Made by a program: the position numbers and the translations under genes. Below are positions 1-8,626 of a stretch of DNA of 54,465 nucleotides, in pieces. The stretch is from contig HF985646.1 of NCBI GenBank assembly GCA_000431155.1, positions 20,720-75,184 on the forward strand. Direction: 5' to 3'. The stretch comes from Bacteroides sp. CAG:927 (GTDB taxonomy: Bacteria; Bacteroidota; Bacteroidia; Bacteroidales; Muribaculaceae). The notes under the pieces are model-generated. The model searched no databases. It was not told the origin of the DNA and was given only the letters and a program-made list of their open reading frames with translations. Each line of letters begins with the position of its first letter. Position 1 is the first letter of the stretch.

Positions 1-164
1 GTCTGAACTGGTTTGTATCGGAGCAGGTGGAAGAGGAAGACAATGCTACCAAACTTATTGACAAGTTTACTCTTGTAGGCAATGACGGTATGGGCGTGTA
101 CATGCTTGATCAGGAACTTGCCTCACGCACTTTCGTGACACCTTCTGTACTTGCTGCTGAATAA
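1..164 (+). CDS. ftnA: Non-heme ferritin, C-terminal end (partial)
   Basis: The first 164 bases encode the last 53 residues of a protein that begins upstream of the window. The reading frame starts at base 3 and ends with TAA at 162-164. The fragment opens with LNWFVSEQVEEE, the hallmark of the fourth helix of bacterial ferritins, where the Gln/Glu residues lie near the ferroxidase iron sites. The rest (TKLIDKFTLVGNDGMGVYML) is also typical of FtnA. The family stores iron as a 24-subunit cytoplasmic shell. Only the C-terminus is visible, so start, promoter and regulation cannot be judged. A large hairpin follows 18 bases after the stop. Confidence 0.85.
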   Translation, partial: LNWFVSEQVEEEDNATKLIDKFTLVGNDGMGVYMLDQELASRTFVTPSVLAAE

Positions 165-182
165 ACGGCATCGCATAATTTA

Positions 183-232
183 ACAAGGTCGCTTAGCATC
201 TTATGTTTGTCATAAGGACTAAGCGACCTTGT
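183..232. terminator. Bidirectional hairpin terminator between ferritin and the OMP gene
   Basis: A perfect 14-bp inverted repeat (ACAAGGTCGCTTAG at 183-196 against 219-232) encloses a second nested 6-bp stem (CTTATG/CATAAG, 200-205 and 211-216). It sits between two converging stop codons (164 on plus, 245 on minus), so it can serve both genes. There is no long T-run on either side. Confidence 0.7.
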
Positions 233-244
233 CATGTGCTGTTG

Positions 245-3061
245 TTAGTGGGGCCTTCCGCCGCCGGGACGACCGCCGGGAGGAGGGCCACCCCAGCCGC
301 GCCATGCGTTACGGTCGGCAGGCTGGTTGCCTTTGCCGAATGTGTTGAAACGGTAAGACACGGTGAACATGAAGTAGCGGGTGAGATTGTTGTAGCTGGT
401 GTCGTCAATATAGTTGGCGGTTACCGATCTGGTTATTGATGAGCGTTGCTGCAACAGGTCATAAGCTTTGACTGCGAGGGTAAGGGAGCGGTCGGCAAGC
501 AACTGATAGGATATTGAGGCATTCCACATCCATTCGTTTTTGTCATATCCCTGTGCGTATCCCCTCGTGCCGGTGTAGGTGAGGTCGCTGTTGAGTATTA
601 TTCCTATGGGGGTATAGTAATAGGCTGAGAATGTGCCGCCATAGTTGTGGATGGTCATGTTGTTGGTGGTGCTGAGAGAGTTGCGGGTGTGCTGCAGGGA
701 GTAGCGGGGACGAAGCTCAAACTCCATGTTGTCCGGCCTGAACGCTATGGAGGGCATGAAATTGACCCGGAAGGTCCCGGAATTGTTGCGTTCTCCGTTG
801 TTGAAGCCCACCGCGTGGTTGTAGTTGGTGAACATGTGCGCCGACACCTGCCATGCTTTGTTGCGCAACGGTTGTGAGTATATGAGCATGAGTCGTCCCG
901 ACCACACTCCGTTCACATTTTCATAAGTGGTGAGTTGTGAGCCGGTGTTGTGGTTGAATGTGGTTTTTGACACGATGGAGTTCTGGGCCACTTCAAAATC
1001 GGCCATACTCATGATTGAACGCTGGTGTTCCATGTCAAACGACTGGAAGCGGAGGCTGATCCAGTGATTGAATGTCGGGTCAAGATTGGGGTTGCCGACC
1101 ACTATGCGCATGGGGTCGCTCATGTCGGCCACAGGCTGCAGTTGTGACATGCTGGGCTGGGAGGCACGGCCTCGGTAGGCCGCATTGAGCGATGTGCTTT
1201 TGTCAAATTTCAGCCTGTAGCGCAGGAATGGGGCAAAATTCCATACTCGGCGCATCGGTATGCTTTTGGCTCCGTTGATGAGGTTCTCACTTTTGGATTG
1301 CGATGGCACAATGCTCATGCCCACATCAAGGTTGTGTTTGCGCGACACATATTTGTACCCGATGCGTATGTCCTGTGTCATGAAGTCGTTGCGGAAACGG
1401 TTGGACAGCGTGTCATTGAACAGCAGACGGTCGTAGTCTATCCAAGCCAGCCAGTCATCGCCGTCTTCCGGATAATATACCGGATGGTCATAGACCATTT
1501 TGTCGGCATTGTTCCACCGGTACTGTATGCGATATGAGAATGTGAGAAAATGGCCGTTGGCGGCATTGCCTATAGGTTCGGTCCATGTCAGGCGTGCTTG
1601 GGCGGTATTGTTCCACGTGTGATTGTCCCCGTATTGGTCATACAGGTCCATGGAATCGGGGTAGAGATAGAACAGGTTGCGGGAATAGCTGTTCTCTTTC
1701 TCTCTCACATCGGAGTGGTCGTAGCGCAGGTTGATGGAGAATGAGCGACCGCGCTTGCGCTTGAAATTGTGGCTGTAAATCAGGTTGGCTCCGAATTCCA
1801 GTGAGTTGCCGCGTGAGTAATTGTCATTGAAGGTCGATGTTACCGGGCTGCGTCGCGGCTCGCCGGCCATTATGAGTGAGGAGTCAACGCTTGTGCTGTT
1901 GTTGAGATTATAGGATATGCGCGGACGGAACTCAAGGGTGTTGAAACTGTCAGGCTGCCATTGCACTCTGAAATCGGCGCGTAGATTGTGCCCCTTGTCG
2001 CGTGCGTCGCGCATTGACTCATTCCATGAGGTGGAGTCTGAAAACAGATATTGACGGCTCTGGCGCTGTCGTGTATCGCGGTTGGTGTGGGAATACATCA
2101 CATCGCCGCCCACACGCAGTATCTCCTCTTTGCCTACATTGAAGTTCAGGCCCAGAGCCTGCGATTCGTTGATGCCGTTGGTGCCGCCGAAACGACGGAA
2201 CCGGCTCCCGTTGGAGTCGGTGAAGCCAAGCTCATTGGTGTTGTTGAAATTACCGAGCAGTGTAATCTGGTTGCCGTTCCAGAATTTGTTGACATTGAAC
2301 GAGCCGGTATAGCGCTTGTCTGTACCGTATCCGGCCTCTACATTGCCGAAGTAGCCGTTCTTCATGTCTTTTTTCACCGTGAGGTTTATCACGGTTTCAT
2401 CTTCGCCGTCGTCCACACCGGTGAGTCTGGCAAGATCGCTCTTGCGGTCCACGACCTGAAGCTTGTCAACCATGTTTACCGGCAGGTTCTTGGATGCCAC
2501 TTTCGGGTCGTCACTGAAAAATTCCTTTCCGTCAATGAGGATTTTTGACACTGATTTGCCGTTGGCTGTGATTTTGCCATCGGAGTCCACTTCCACACCC
2601 GGAAGTCGCTTGAGAAGGTCTTCCACCACGGCATTGGGCTGTGTTTTATAGGAATCGGCGTTGAACTCCACCGTGTCCTCCATAACCTTGACGTGGGTTT
2701 TGACTGCCGTGACCGTCACATCCTTGAGCTGTATTGATGATTCGCTCAACTGAATATCATCTACTTTGAGGTTGGTTTTGGCCACGGTGACCGGTGTGAA
2801 GCTGGTGGCATACCCTACGTAGGAGGTTTCAATCAGATATCTGCCGCTTTTGGCACCTGTAAAAGTGTATATGCCTGAAGCATTGGTTTTCACTCCTTTC
2901 ACAAATGTGGAGTCGGAAGCGGTAAGCAGCCGCACTGTGGCCTGTGGCAACGGTTCTCCGGCATCGTCTTTTACCACTCCTGTTATGTTCAGTCCCATCG
3001 CGGAACCTACTGATGCAAAAAACATGGTGAGGAAGAGAAAAATCCTACATGACGTTTTCAT
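245..3061 (-). CDS. Outer-membrane beta-barrel protein (TonB-receptor-like) with carboxypeptidase-regulatory-like N-domain
   Basis: The product is 938 residues from ATG at 3061. A signal peptide (MKTSCRIFLFLTMFFASVGS) is followed by a carboxypeptidase-regulatory-like beta-sandwich (ITGVVKDDAGEPLPQATV, about 25-105), then a plug-like domain (VVEDLLKRLPGVEVDSDGKI, NGKSVSKILIDGKEFF, about 120-210) and a long barrel rich in alternating aromatic strands. This is the layout of the Bacteroidetes outer membrane protein beta-barrel family, related to SusC/TonB receptors. The substrate cannot be read from sequence, and no SusD partner is adjacent. The last aromatic strand (SYRFNTF) is followed by a Pro/Gly/Arg tail (GGPPPGGRPGGGRPH), so the barrel does not end at the C-terminus. 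A longer frame reaches 3133, but the promoter at 3098-3105 lies inside that extension, so 3061 is the better start. Confidence 0.85.
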   Translation of the reverse strand: MKTSCRIFLFLTMFFASVGSAMGLNITGVVKDDAGEPLPQATVRLLTASDSTFVKGVKTNASGIYTFTGAKSGRYLIETSYVGYATSFTPVTVAKTNLKVDDIQLSESSIQLKDVTVTAVKTHVKVMEDTVEFNADSYKTQPNAVVEDLLKRLPGVEVDSDGKITANGKSVSKILIDGKEFFSDDPKVASKNLPVNMVDKLQVVDRKSDLARLTGVDDGEDETVINLTVKKDMKNGYFGNVEAGYGTDKRYTGSFNVNKFWNGNQITLLGNFNNTNELGFTDSNGSRFRRFGGTNGINESQALGLNFNVGKEEILRVGGDVMYSHTNRDTRQRQSRQYLFSDSTSWNESMRDARDKGHNLRADFRVQWQPDSFNTLEFRPRISYNLNNSTSVDSSLIMAGEPRRSPVTSTFNDNYSRGNSLEFGANLIYSHNFKRKRGRSFSINLRYDHSDVREKENSYSRNLFYLYPDSMDLYDQYGDNHTWNNTAQARLTWTEPIGNAANGHFLTFSYRIQYRWNNADKMVYDHPVYYPEDGDDWLAWIDYDRLLFNDTLSNRFRNDFMTQDIRIGYKYVSRKHNLDVGMSIVPSQSKSENLINGAKSIPMRRVWNFAPFLRYRLKFDKSTSLNAAYRGRASQPSMSQLQPVADMSDPMRIVVGNPNLDPTFNHWISLRFQSFDMEHQRSIMSMADFEVAQNSIVSKTTFNHNTGSQLTTYENVNGVWSGRLMLIYSQPLRNKAWQVSAHMFTNYNHAVGFNNGERNNSGTFRVNFMPSIAFRPDNMEFELRPRYSLQHTRNSLSTTNNMTIHNYGGTFSAYYYTPIGIILNSDLTYTGTRGYAQGYDKNEWMWNASISYQLLADRSLTLAVKAYDLLQQRSSITRSVTANYIDDTSYNNLTRYFMFTVSYRFNTFGKGNQPADRNAWRGWGGPPPGGRPGGGRPH

Positions 3062-3097
3062 TGAGACAACTATGTTCTGTTTTTCGTAATTTTTTAA

Positions 3098-3105
3098 CAA
3101 AGATA
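3098..3105 (-). promoter_or_regulatory. -7 element of the OMP gene promoter
   Basis: Read on the minus strand this is TATCTTTG, a perfect match to the Bacteroidetes -7 consensus TAnnTTTG, about 37 bases before the ATG at 3061. No good -33 TTTG is present 20 bases upstream. Two direct repeats of TTAATCCCC (3123-3131 and 3138-3146) occupy that area instead, which suggests the promoter depends on an activator. Confidence 0.5.
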
Positions 3106-3218
3106 CGTTAAAATAGACATTATTAATCCCCAATGGTTTAATCCCCGCGATAAAAATTTTTTATGTGAACTTTTAAGGTATGAAAAGCGTAATATAGTTG
3201 ATTAAATATGGGATTGTT

Positions 3219-3662
3219 ATGAATTTTTGGCAGAAAATGGCATTAGGCGTTTTGTTTGCGCCTTCGGTGGTAATCCTTGGCGGATGCGACTCGCTATGGG
3301 ATGCCGAAATGGATGTGTCGCCTGATTATTACGGAGTGGGCGTGTCTGTTCCCACCTATGGTTATAATCCCGGTCCTCCTCCCATTGATCCGAATATCTG
3401 GGGTCCGGTATGGGGCAACTGGAACGGCCCGATCGGGTATTATCCTCCGGCACCGCCTATGGGTGTGCGTCCCGGCGGCAACAGCTATAATCCCGGCTTC
3501 TCGCCCAATCTGCCTACCGGCAATATCCGTCCCGGTTACAATCAGTCCACATCTGTCACTCCTCCTGCACAGATTCCCGAGAGTGGTGCTGTCGGAAACG
3601 TGCGTCCCGGCTCCGGCTCGTCAGAAACCCCGGTGGCTGGATATGAAAGGGGACGGCATTGA
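3219..3662 (+). CDS. Small Pro/Gly/Asn/Tyr-rich lipoprotein, function unknown
   Basis: The product has 147 residues from ATG at 3219. An upstream in-frame TTG at 3198 would only add a poor N-terminus. The N-terminus is a lipoprotein signal (MNFWQKMALGVLFAPSVVIL then GGC, lipid Cys at 23). After DSLWDAEMDVSPDYY the mature part is of low complexity, dominated by Pro, Gly, Asn and Tyr, with three spaced RPG motifs (GVRPGG, GNIRPGY, GNVRPGS). There are no charged clusters and no recognisable domain. It is divergent from the neighbouring beta-barrel gene, and both end in or contain RPGG-type sequence. A surface-exposed, disordered lipoprotein is the likeliest reading. I do not recognise a named family. 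Confidence 0.65.
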   Translation: MNFWQKMALGVLFAPSVVILGGCDSLWDAEMDVSPDYYGVGVSVPTYGYNPGPPPIDPNIWGPVWGNWNGPIGYYPPAPPMGVRPGGNSYNPGFSPNLPTGNIRPGYNQSTSVTPPAQIPESGAVGNVRPGSGSSETPVAGYERGRH

Positions 3663-3686
3663 TACATCAATTGGTATATATAATAC

Positions 3687-3713
3687 AAGCGGCGAACCTT
3701 AGGCTCGCCGCTT
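3687..3713. terminator. Bidirectional hairpin between the lipoprotein and GH2 genes
   Basis: A perfect 9-bp stem (AAGCGGCGA at 3687-3695 against TCGCCGCTT at 3705-3713) sits between two converging stops (3662 and 3731). Its core resembles the hairpin at 8577-8603 on the other side of the GH2 gene. Confidence 0.6.
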
Positions 3714-3730
3714 GCTGTGTTTGCTGTATA

Positions 3731-6700
3731 TTAACGGATGTAAATCTTCTGGCCGTTGACAATGTAGATGCTGGGAACGGGCTGGCCGGTAATGCGGCGG
3801 CCCAACAGGTCATATATCACTGTTTTTTCGTTGCCTGACACAGACATTTCAGGTACGCCATCAATTGCTCCAGTCTCTTCAACAATAGTCAATGGAATAT
3901 CAAGAGCCTGTCCCTCAAATATATCTGTGGCATCAGGACCGGACAATGTTTTCCATGCGTTTTGATATATCACACGTATGCGGCCTATGCGCGGAGTCAG
4001 ATCTGCGGGGGCGGTAAGGTCGTGATTGATGCGGAGCACTGTGTCATAGTTGGCTACAACATTGGCTGAAGGTGAAAGGGTGCCATAAGTGCCTTCAAGT
4101 GAAAACTCTCCATCGCCGTCAAAGTCGGTGAATATGTAAGCCATATTGTAGCGGAGATCCTGCCTTACAGAACCACGGTCGCCAAGGTCGTTGCCAATAA
4201 GATTGAGCGTGAATGATTTTCCGGCTACTATCTCAAGGCTGCGGTCAAGTACGGTGTAGAACTCGGGGCATGAAGTCCAAGTCTGCTCTATATCCGTTTC
4301 TGCTCCGGTTGTGGACACTGTTTCCACATAAGCTTTATGCTCGGAATGGAGTGTGCCGGCAGGAACGGAGTATTCAGCTTCGGCGTTGGGGTCGCGGAGC
4401 AGTACATTGATGTCAATGTCATAGGCAACACCCTCTTTCACTGATTTTGAGTTGGGATCGGTGAGGTTGCTCCATGCATTGTGGTATATGATGCGGAGAC
4501 GCGCATGCCCTGATGTGGCATCTTCGGGTATTTCCACGTTCTGCTCTATATTCATTACGTCATCATAGTTGCCTACAACATTGTCGTCGGGGGGTACTTT
4601 ACCTATGCGTCCTACTTCTGTGAATTCACCGGTGCCGTAGGCATCCAGAAATATCACTGCAATGTTATAGCGCAAGTCCTGCATCACAACCCCGCGTGAG
4701 CCAAGGTCGTTGGCATTGAAATGAAAAGTGGCTGATGTGCCGCGTACCATTGTGGGCTTTTCGTCAAGCAGTGTATAGAATGAGTTGGGCTGTGTTTCGG
4801 TCTGGTAGTCTATGTCGCCGTATGCGTCGGTTGTGTATATGCGGCTCACATAGGCTTTGCCCTGGGAGTGCATTGACCCTTCAGGAATGTCGTATTCCAC
4901 CACCCCTTCAGGTTTTGCAACAGATATGCGGAAATCATATACTCGGCCATCGGCAACGGGTCCGTCGGCGCGGGGTTCGTCGCTGTCGCTTACAAGACGG
5001 GCGCGGTAAGTGCCTGAGGTTATATTTTCGGGCACTGCCACGATCCATTTCCCATCGGCATTGGTGGCAAGTTTCTCGTCATCGCTGAAAGCGTAGTCCT
5101 TATTGAAGTCAACCCAAATAGCAGCGTTGGTTTCGCCGGTGAATTCAGCCGAGATTGTAGCAGCTTTATCGCCGTAAGGCACCTTGGCTGTGAAGCCGGC
5201 AAGCAGTGTGTAAAGCTCTGTAGGAGCTTCGGAGGCTGTATAGTTCATGTCCTCAATACCTTTCTCGGAGAAGATGGCTGATGCATAGATGCTGGAAGCA
5301 TTGCCCTGAGGCACTGAGTAGCCTGCTCCCTGATCCATAATCGGAGTGAAGCGAAGTTTGTAGGAATATGTGCCTGACGACGGAATCAGATATTGGTTCA
5401 GCTGGCCCGGTCCGCAGGATGCATTGCCGAGACCTTTCTGCACGTAGTCAAAGTTGAGGTAAACCTCATCTTTGGGCTGCAGCTGGAAGTCATGAGTCAC
5501 TTTCACAAAATCCTGCTCATTGTTGTGCAGAGCCGAAAAGTTCACTTTACCTTCCGTATCCACGCGCATGCCGAATCCGTTGTCGTTGGTGAGTTCAAGG
5601 AAACGGAGGTCTTCGTGGTTGCCCATGGTCTGGGGGCGTACGAAATGTTCTGCCATATCGGTTACGGTAGAGCGATAAACGGCTGCCATTGAGCCTGTTT
5701 TGCGGTCGGCGAAGTTTGACCATGGTCCACGTGCAAAATATTTCACGTTTTCAAGCCCTGCCACAGCCTGCATGCTCAGGCCCAGACGATAGAGGCTGGA
5801 TGAGGTGGGATTGAATGTGGCAGTGAGGTCAATCACGCCTGTGGAATAAATCTTGTAGGATGTGGTGTAGCTTCCCACGCCGGAGCCGGAATAGGTGCAG
5901 CTTACTACCACTGCCTCGGCTCCTGACGCGTCGCCATTCACATAATCCACTGTGCGTGTGCCGGATGTGAATGTGGGAGTGCTTAGATAGCCGGGCATTG
6001 CTGCATCGTTTTCAATCCAGCGAAGGTTGTTGAATTTCAGTCCTTGCTCATTGTGGATAATCTCCTCGCTGAGATATTTGAGTGAGGTGAGATACCCGTC
6101 AGATGAGAATTTGGCACTGAAATCCATTCCAGTCACGGTAAGTTCGCCGTTGCTGTTGTCTGTAATGAGTGTGCTTGTCAGATCAGTTATTTCGGGCAGT
6201 GAGCCACGTTCTTTTATTGTGAACTGATCTGTTGCAAGGTCGTGGCCGGCTTCTGCCCACGGGGTGGCTTCTTTGGTTACGAATTGCAGGGTGAGAAGAT
6301 ATTCGGCATCATCAGAGGTCTCGGTAGTGTAGGGAACTGTGAGCTGTTTTGTCTCTTCGGAGCCTACATTGAAGTCTGTGATAGTGCCGTTTTCCACTGT
6401 TTCACCGTTGCGGCTTACGCTCCACAGCAGGTTGAAGCCCGAAAGGTCTATGAAGTCGTAGGTGTTGTTGATTTCAAGGGTCTTGGTGTCGGGATCAAAT
6501 TTCCGCATCTTGATGTACTGATATACATGCTTGACCTCGGCGAGTTTTGAGGTGGGTTCACGCAGCGGCCCAACGATACCGTTGGAGCAGAAATTGTTCT
6601 GGTGAGGGCCGGAGAAATCATAGCCGGTATAGAATCCTTTGATGTTGCCTGATTTTATTTCATCGGGATGATAGATGGCTTGGTCAACCCAGTCCCAGAT

Positions 6701-8464
6701 GCAGCCGCCTATGGTGCGTTCGCTGTTTTCGATGTAATCCCAGTATTCGGCAAGATTGCCTATTGCCTGGCCCATGGCGTGTGCGTATTCGCACAGGAAA
6801 TGTGGGCGTGAGTCACCGTTGCGGTCGTCATTTTCAAGTGCGCTCATAGCCGGATACATGCGTGATGTCATGTCGGTGTAGGACCAGTTGCCTTGACCCT
6901 CGTAGTGAATCATGCGCGAGTCGAGTTCGCGCACGGCATTGTAGCAGTCCTGGAAGTTGATGCCGCATGCGCTTTCGTTGCCGAGTGACCAGAATATCAC
7001 TGACGGATGGTTGCGGTCGCGGAGCACCATGCGCTGTTCGCGGTCCACAAATGCATCGCGCCATGATGTGTTGGAGCTGAGTGAGGTGAGTGCGTGGCAT
7101 TCCAGATCGGCTTCGTCCATCACATAGATGCCGTAATAGTCAAGCATGGCATACATCTTGGCTGCATTGGGGTAATGGCTTGTGCGCAGAGTGTTGATAT
7201 TGTTCTGTTTGAGCATCGTCACATCCTTCAGCATTACCTCAGTGGTGAGTGCACGGCCGTAGAGGGGATGTGAATCGTGGCGGTTGGTACCTTTGAAGAA
7301 TACTTTCTTGCCGTTGATATGAACGAATTTGCCCACTTGCTCTATGTGGCGGAATCCGTATTTGGTGCTGAATGCCTCAATCTCATTGCCGTCGGCATCG
7401 GTGAGTGACACGAGCACTGTGTAGAGATTGGGCGTCTCGGCTGTCCATAGCTCAAGATTGCTGAGAGAGGTGGTGAAATTGAGTTTCTTTTCGTCTCCAG
7501 CGTCAAGTGCGCTTACGGTTTGGGGCGCGAACTCATGGGCTATTTCGCCTTTGGGATCAAGAAGCTGTACTTTGGCTTTTACCGTACTTGCTGCATTTGA
7601 GCGGTTGTTGATTGCCAGTTCCACATTGAAAGAGCCGGAGCGGTATCCTGCACTTTCCTCAAGCGAGGATGTGATGTAATGGTCGCGGACAAATGTGCGC
7701 GGCACTGCTGTAAGGGTCACGTCACGATATATACCGCTCATGCGGAACATATCCTGATCTTCAAGATATGAACCGTCGCACCAGCGGAACACCTGTACTG
7801 CGAGAGTGTTGCTCCCCTTGCGGGCCACGGATGTGATGTCAAATTCATGGTCGGTGTTTGCAGCTTGGGTGTAACCTACAAACTGGCCGTTAACCCACAC
7901 ATAAGCTGCTGAGTATATACCTCCGAAGTTTAGAAGCAAAGTATGGTTGTCCCACTCCTCGGGTACTGTGAATGAGGTTACGTAAGAGCCAACGGGGTTC
8001 ACTCCATAGTCATAGTAGCTCGGGTGACGGCGTATGTATGGAGGATTGGTGGCATGCGGATAGGCCACGTTTACATACAGCGGCATGTCGTATCCCTGCA
8101 TTTCCCAGTTGGACGGTACGGCTATGTCGTCCCATGAAGAAACATCATAACCTTCCTGATAGAAATCAGTGGGGCGTTTTGAAGGCTCGTCAACAAAATT
8201 GAATTTCCATGTGCCGTTGAGCGATTTCACGCGCGATGATTGGGGCTGTACCCACGGTGTGTTGAAAAACTCCGTGTCGGCTTTTAGCTCATCCATGTTT
8301 GCATAAGGTACTGTGGTGGCATGGGCAGTCTCCTTGTTGACAGAGAATACCGCTTGGTTTTCCCAATAGTCACCCCATGTCACATCGGCAGATGCCGATT
8401 GCCATGATGCGCCCAGAATTACGGCCACGGCCATAAGCAGACGCTTGAAAGCAGTTAAATTCAT
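3731..8464 (-). CDS. Secreted GH2 beta-galactosidase (LacZ type) with three C-terminal beta modules and T9SS tail
   Basis: This 1577-residue enzyme has a signal peptide (cleavage near AXA, residue 26). It then follows LacZ order: jelly-roll domain (about 30-260), immunoglobulin-like domain (about 275-375), TIM barrel (about 380-670) and the C-terminal galactosidase domains (to about 1045). Catalytic residues are clear: acid/base Glu497 in SLGNESACG and nucleophile Glu559 in FLCEYAHAMG. HDSHP and RTSHYP are also conserved. Beyond the usual length of about 1030, residues 1050-1189 form one GEVED-like module (WVDFNKDYAFSDDE). Two homologous modules follow at about 1190-1363 and 1364-1537 (both with QDLRYN and a conserved IIYHNAW/VIYQNAW). 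The end (VIYDLLGRRITG, IYIVNGQKIYIR) is a T9SS sorting tail, so export to the surface is expected. The probable substrate is terminal beta-galactose on host or plant glycans. It has its own promoter (8513-8544) and is monocistronic. Confidence 0.92.
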   Translation of the reverse strand: MNLTAFKRLLMAVAVILGASWQSASADVTWGDYWENQAVFSVNKETAHATTVPYANMDELKADTEFFNTPWVQPQSSRVKSLNGTWKFNFVDEPSKRPTDFYQEGYDVSSWDDIAVPSNWEMQGYDMPLYVNVAYPHATNPPYIRRHPSYYDYGVNPVGSYVTSFTVPEEWDNHTLLLNFGGIYSAAYVWVNGQFVGYTQAANTDHEFDITSVARKGSNTLAVQVFRWCDGSYLEDQDMFRMSGIYRDVTLTAVPRTFVRDHYITSSLEESAGYRSGSFNVELAINNRSNAASTVKAKVQLLDPKGEIAHEFAPQTVSALDAGDEKKLNFTTSLSNLELWTAETPNLYTVLVSLTDADGNEIEAFSTKYGFRHIEQVGKFVHINGKKVFFKGTNRHDSHPLYGRALTTEVMLKDVTMLKQNNINTLRTSHYPNAAKMYAMLDYYGIYVMDEADLECHALTSLSSNTSWRDAFVDREQRMVLRDRNHPSVIFWSLGNESACGINFQDCYNAVRELDSRMIHYEGQGNWSYTDMTSRMYPAMSALENDDRNGDSRPHFLCEYAHAMGQAIGNLAEYWDYIENSERTIGGCIWDWVDQAIYHPDEIKSGNIKGFYTGYDFSGPHQNNFCSNGIVGPLREPTSKLAEVKHVYQYIKMRKFDPDTKTLEINNTYDFIDLSGFNLLWSVSRNGETVENGTITDFNVGSEETKQLTVPYTTETSDDAEYLLTLQFVTKEATPWAEAGHDLATDQFTIKERGSLPEITDLTSTLITDNSNGELTVTGMDFSAKFSSDGYLTSLKYLSEEIIHNEQGLKFNNLRWIENDAAMPGYLSTPTFTSGTRTVDYVNGDASGAEAVVVSCTYSGSGVGSYTTSYKIYSTGVIDLTATFNPTSSSLYRLGLSMQAVAGLENVKYFARGPWSNFADRKTGSMAAVYRSTVTDMAEHFVRPQTMGNHEDLRFLELTNDNGFGMRVDTEGKVNFSALHNNEQDFVKVTHDFQLQPKDEVYLNFDYVQKGLGNASCGPGQLNQYLIPSSGTYSYKLRFTPIMDQGAGYSVPQGNASSIYASAIFSEKGIEDMNYTASEAPTELYTLLAGFTAKVPYGDKAATISAEFTGETNAAIWVDFNKDYAFSDDEKLATNADGKWIVAVPENITSGTYRARLVSDSDEPRADGPVADGRVYDFRISVAKPEGVVEYDIPEGSMHSQGKAYVSRIYTTDAYGDIDYQTETQPNSFYTLLDEKPTMVRGTSATFHFNANDLGSRGVVMQDLRYNIAVIFLDAYGTGEFTEVGRIGKVPPDDNVVGNYDDVMNIEQNVEIPEDATSGHARLRIIYHNAWSNLTDPNSKSVKEGVAYDIDINVLLRDPNAEAEYSVPAGTLHSEHKAYVETVSTTGAETDIEQTWTSCPEFYTVLDRSLEIVAGKSFTLNLIGNDLGDRGSVRQDLRYNMAYIFTDFDGDGEFSLEGTYGTLSPSANVVANYDTVLRINHDLTAPADLTPRIGRIRVIYQNAWKTLSGPDATDIFEGQALDIPLTIVEETGAIDGVPEMSVSGNEKTVIYDLLGRRITGQPVPSIYIVNGQKIYIR

Positions 8465-8512
8465 GATATAGTGATAGTGATGTGAAAAAATCTAAAAAAT
8501 ACTTGTAATTGC

Positions 8513-8544
8513 CAAAGTTAACCATAAATCAGCATCATACCAAA
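8513..8544 (-). promoter_or_regulatory. Promoter of the GH2 gene
   Basis: On the minus strand this reads TTTG (8544-8541), a 20-base spacer, then TAACTTTG (8520-8513). Both elements match the Bacteroidetes primary sigma factor consensus perfectly. Transcription should start near 8506 and leave a leader of about 42 bases before ATG at 8464. Confidence 0.72.
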
Positions 8545-8571
8545 TAATTGGAATAAAAAATTGTGCGCCAC

Positions 8572-8603
8572 AAAAAAACGGCGAACCCAAAAGGCTCGCC
8601 GTT
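8572..8603 (-). terminator. Rho-independent terminator of the efflux-lpxA operon
   Basis: An 8-bp stem (AACGGCGA at 8577-8584 against TCGCCGTT at 8596-8603) lies 24 bases past the lpxA stop. On the minus strand it is followed by seven T residues (plus-strand A-run 8572-8578). Confidence 0.78.
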
Positions 8604-8626
8604 GCAATATTGACGGGATATGATTT

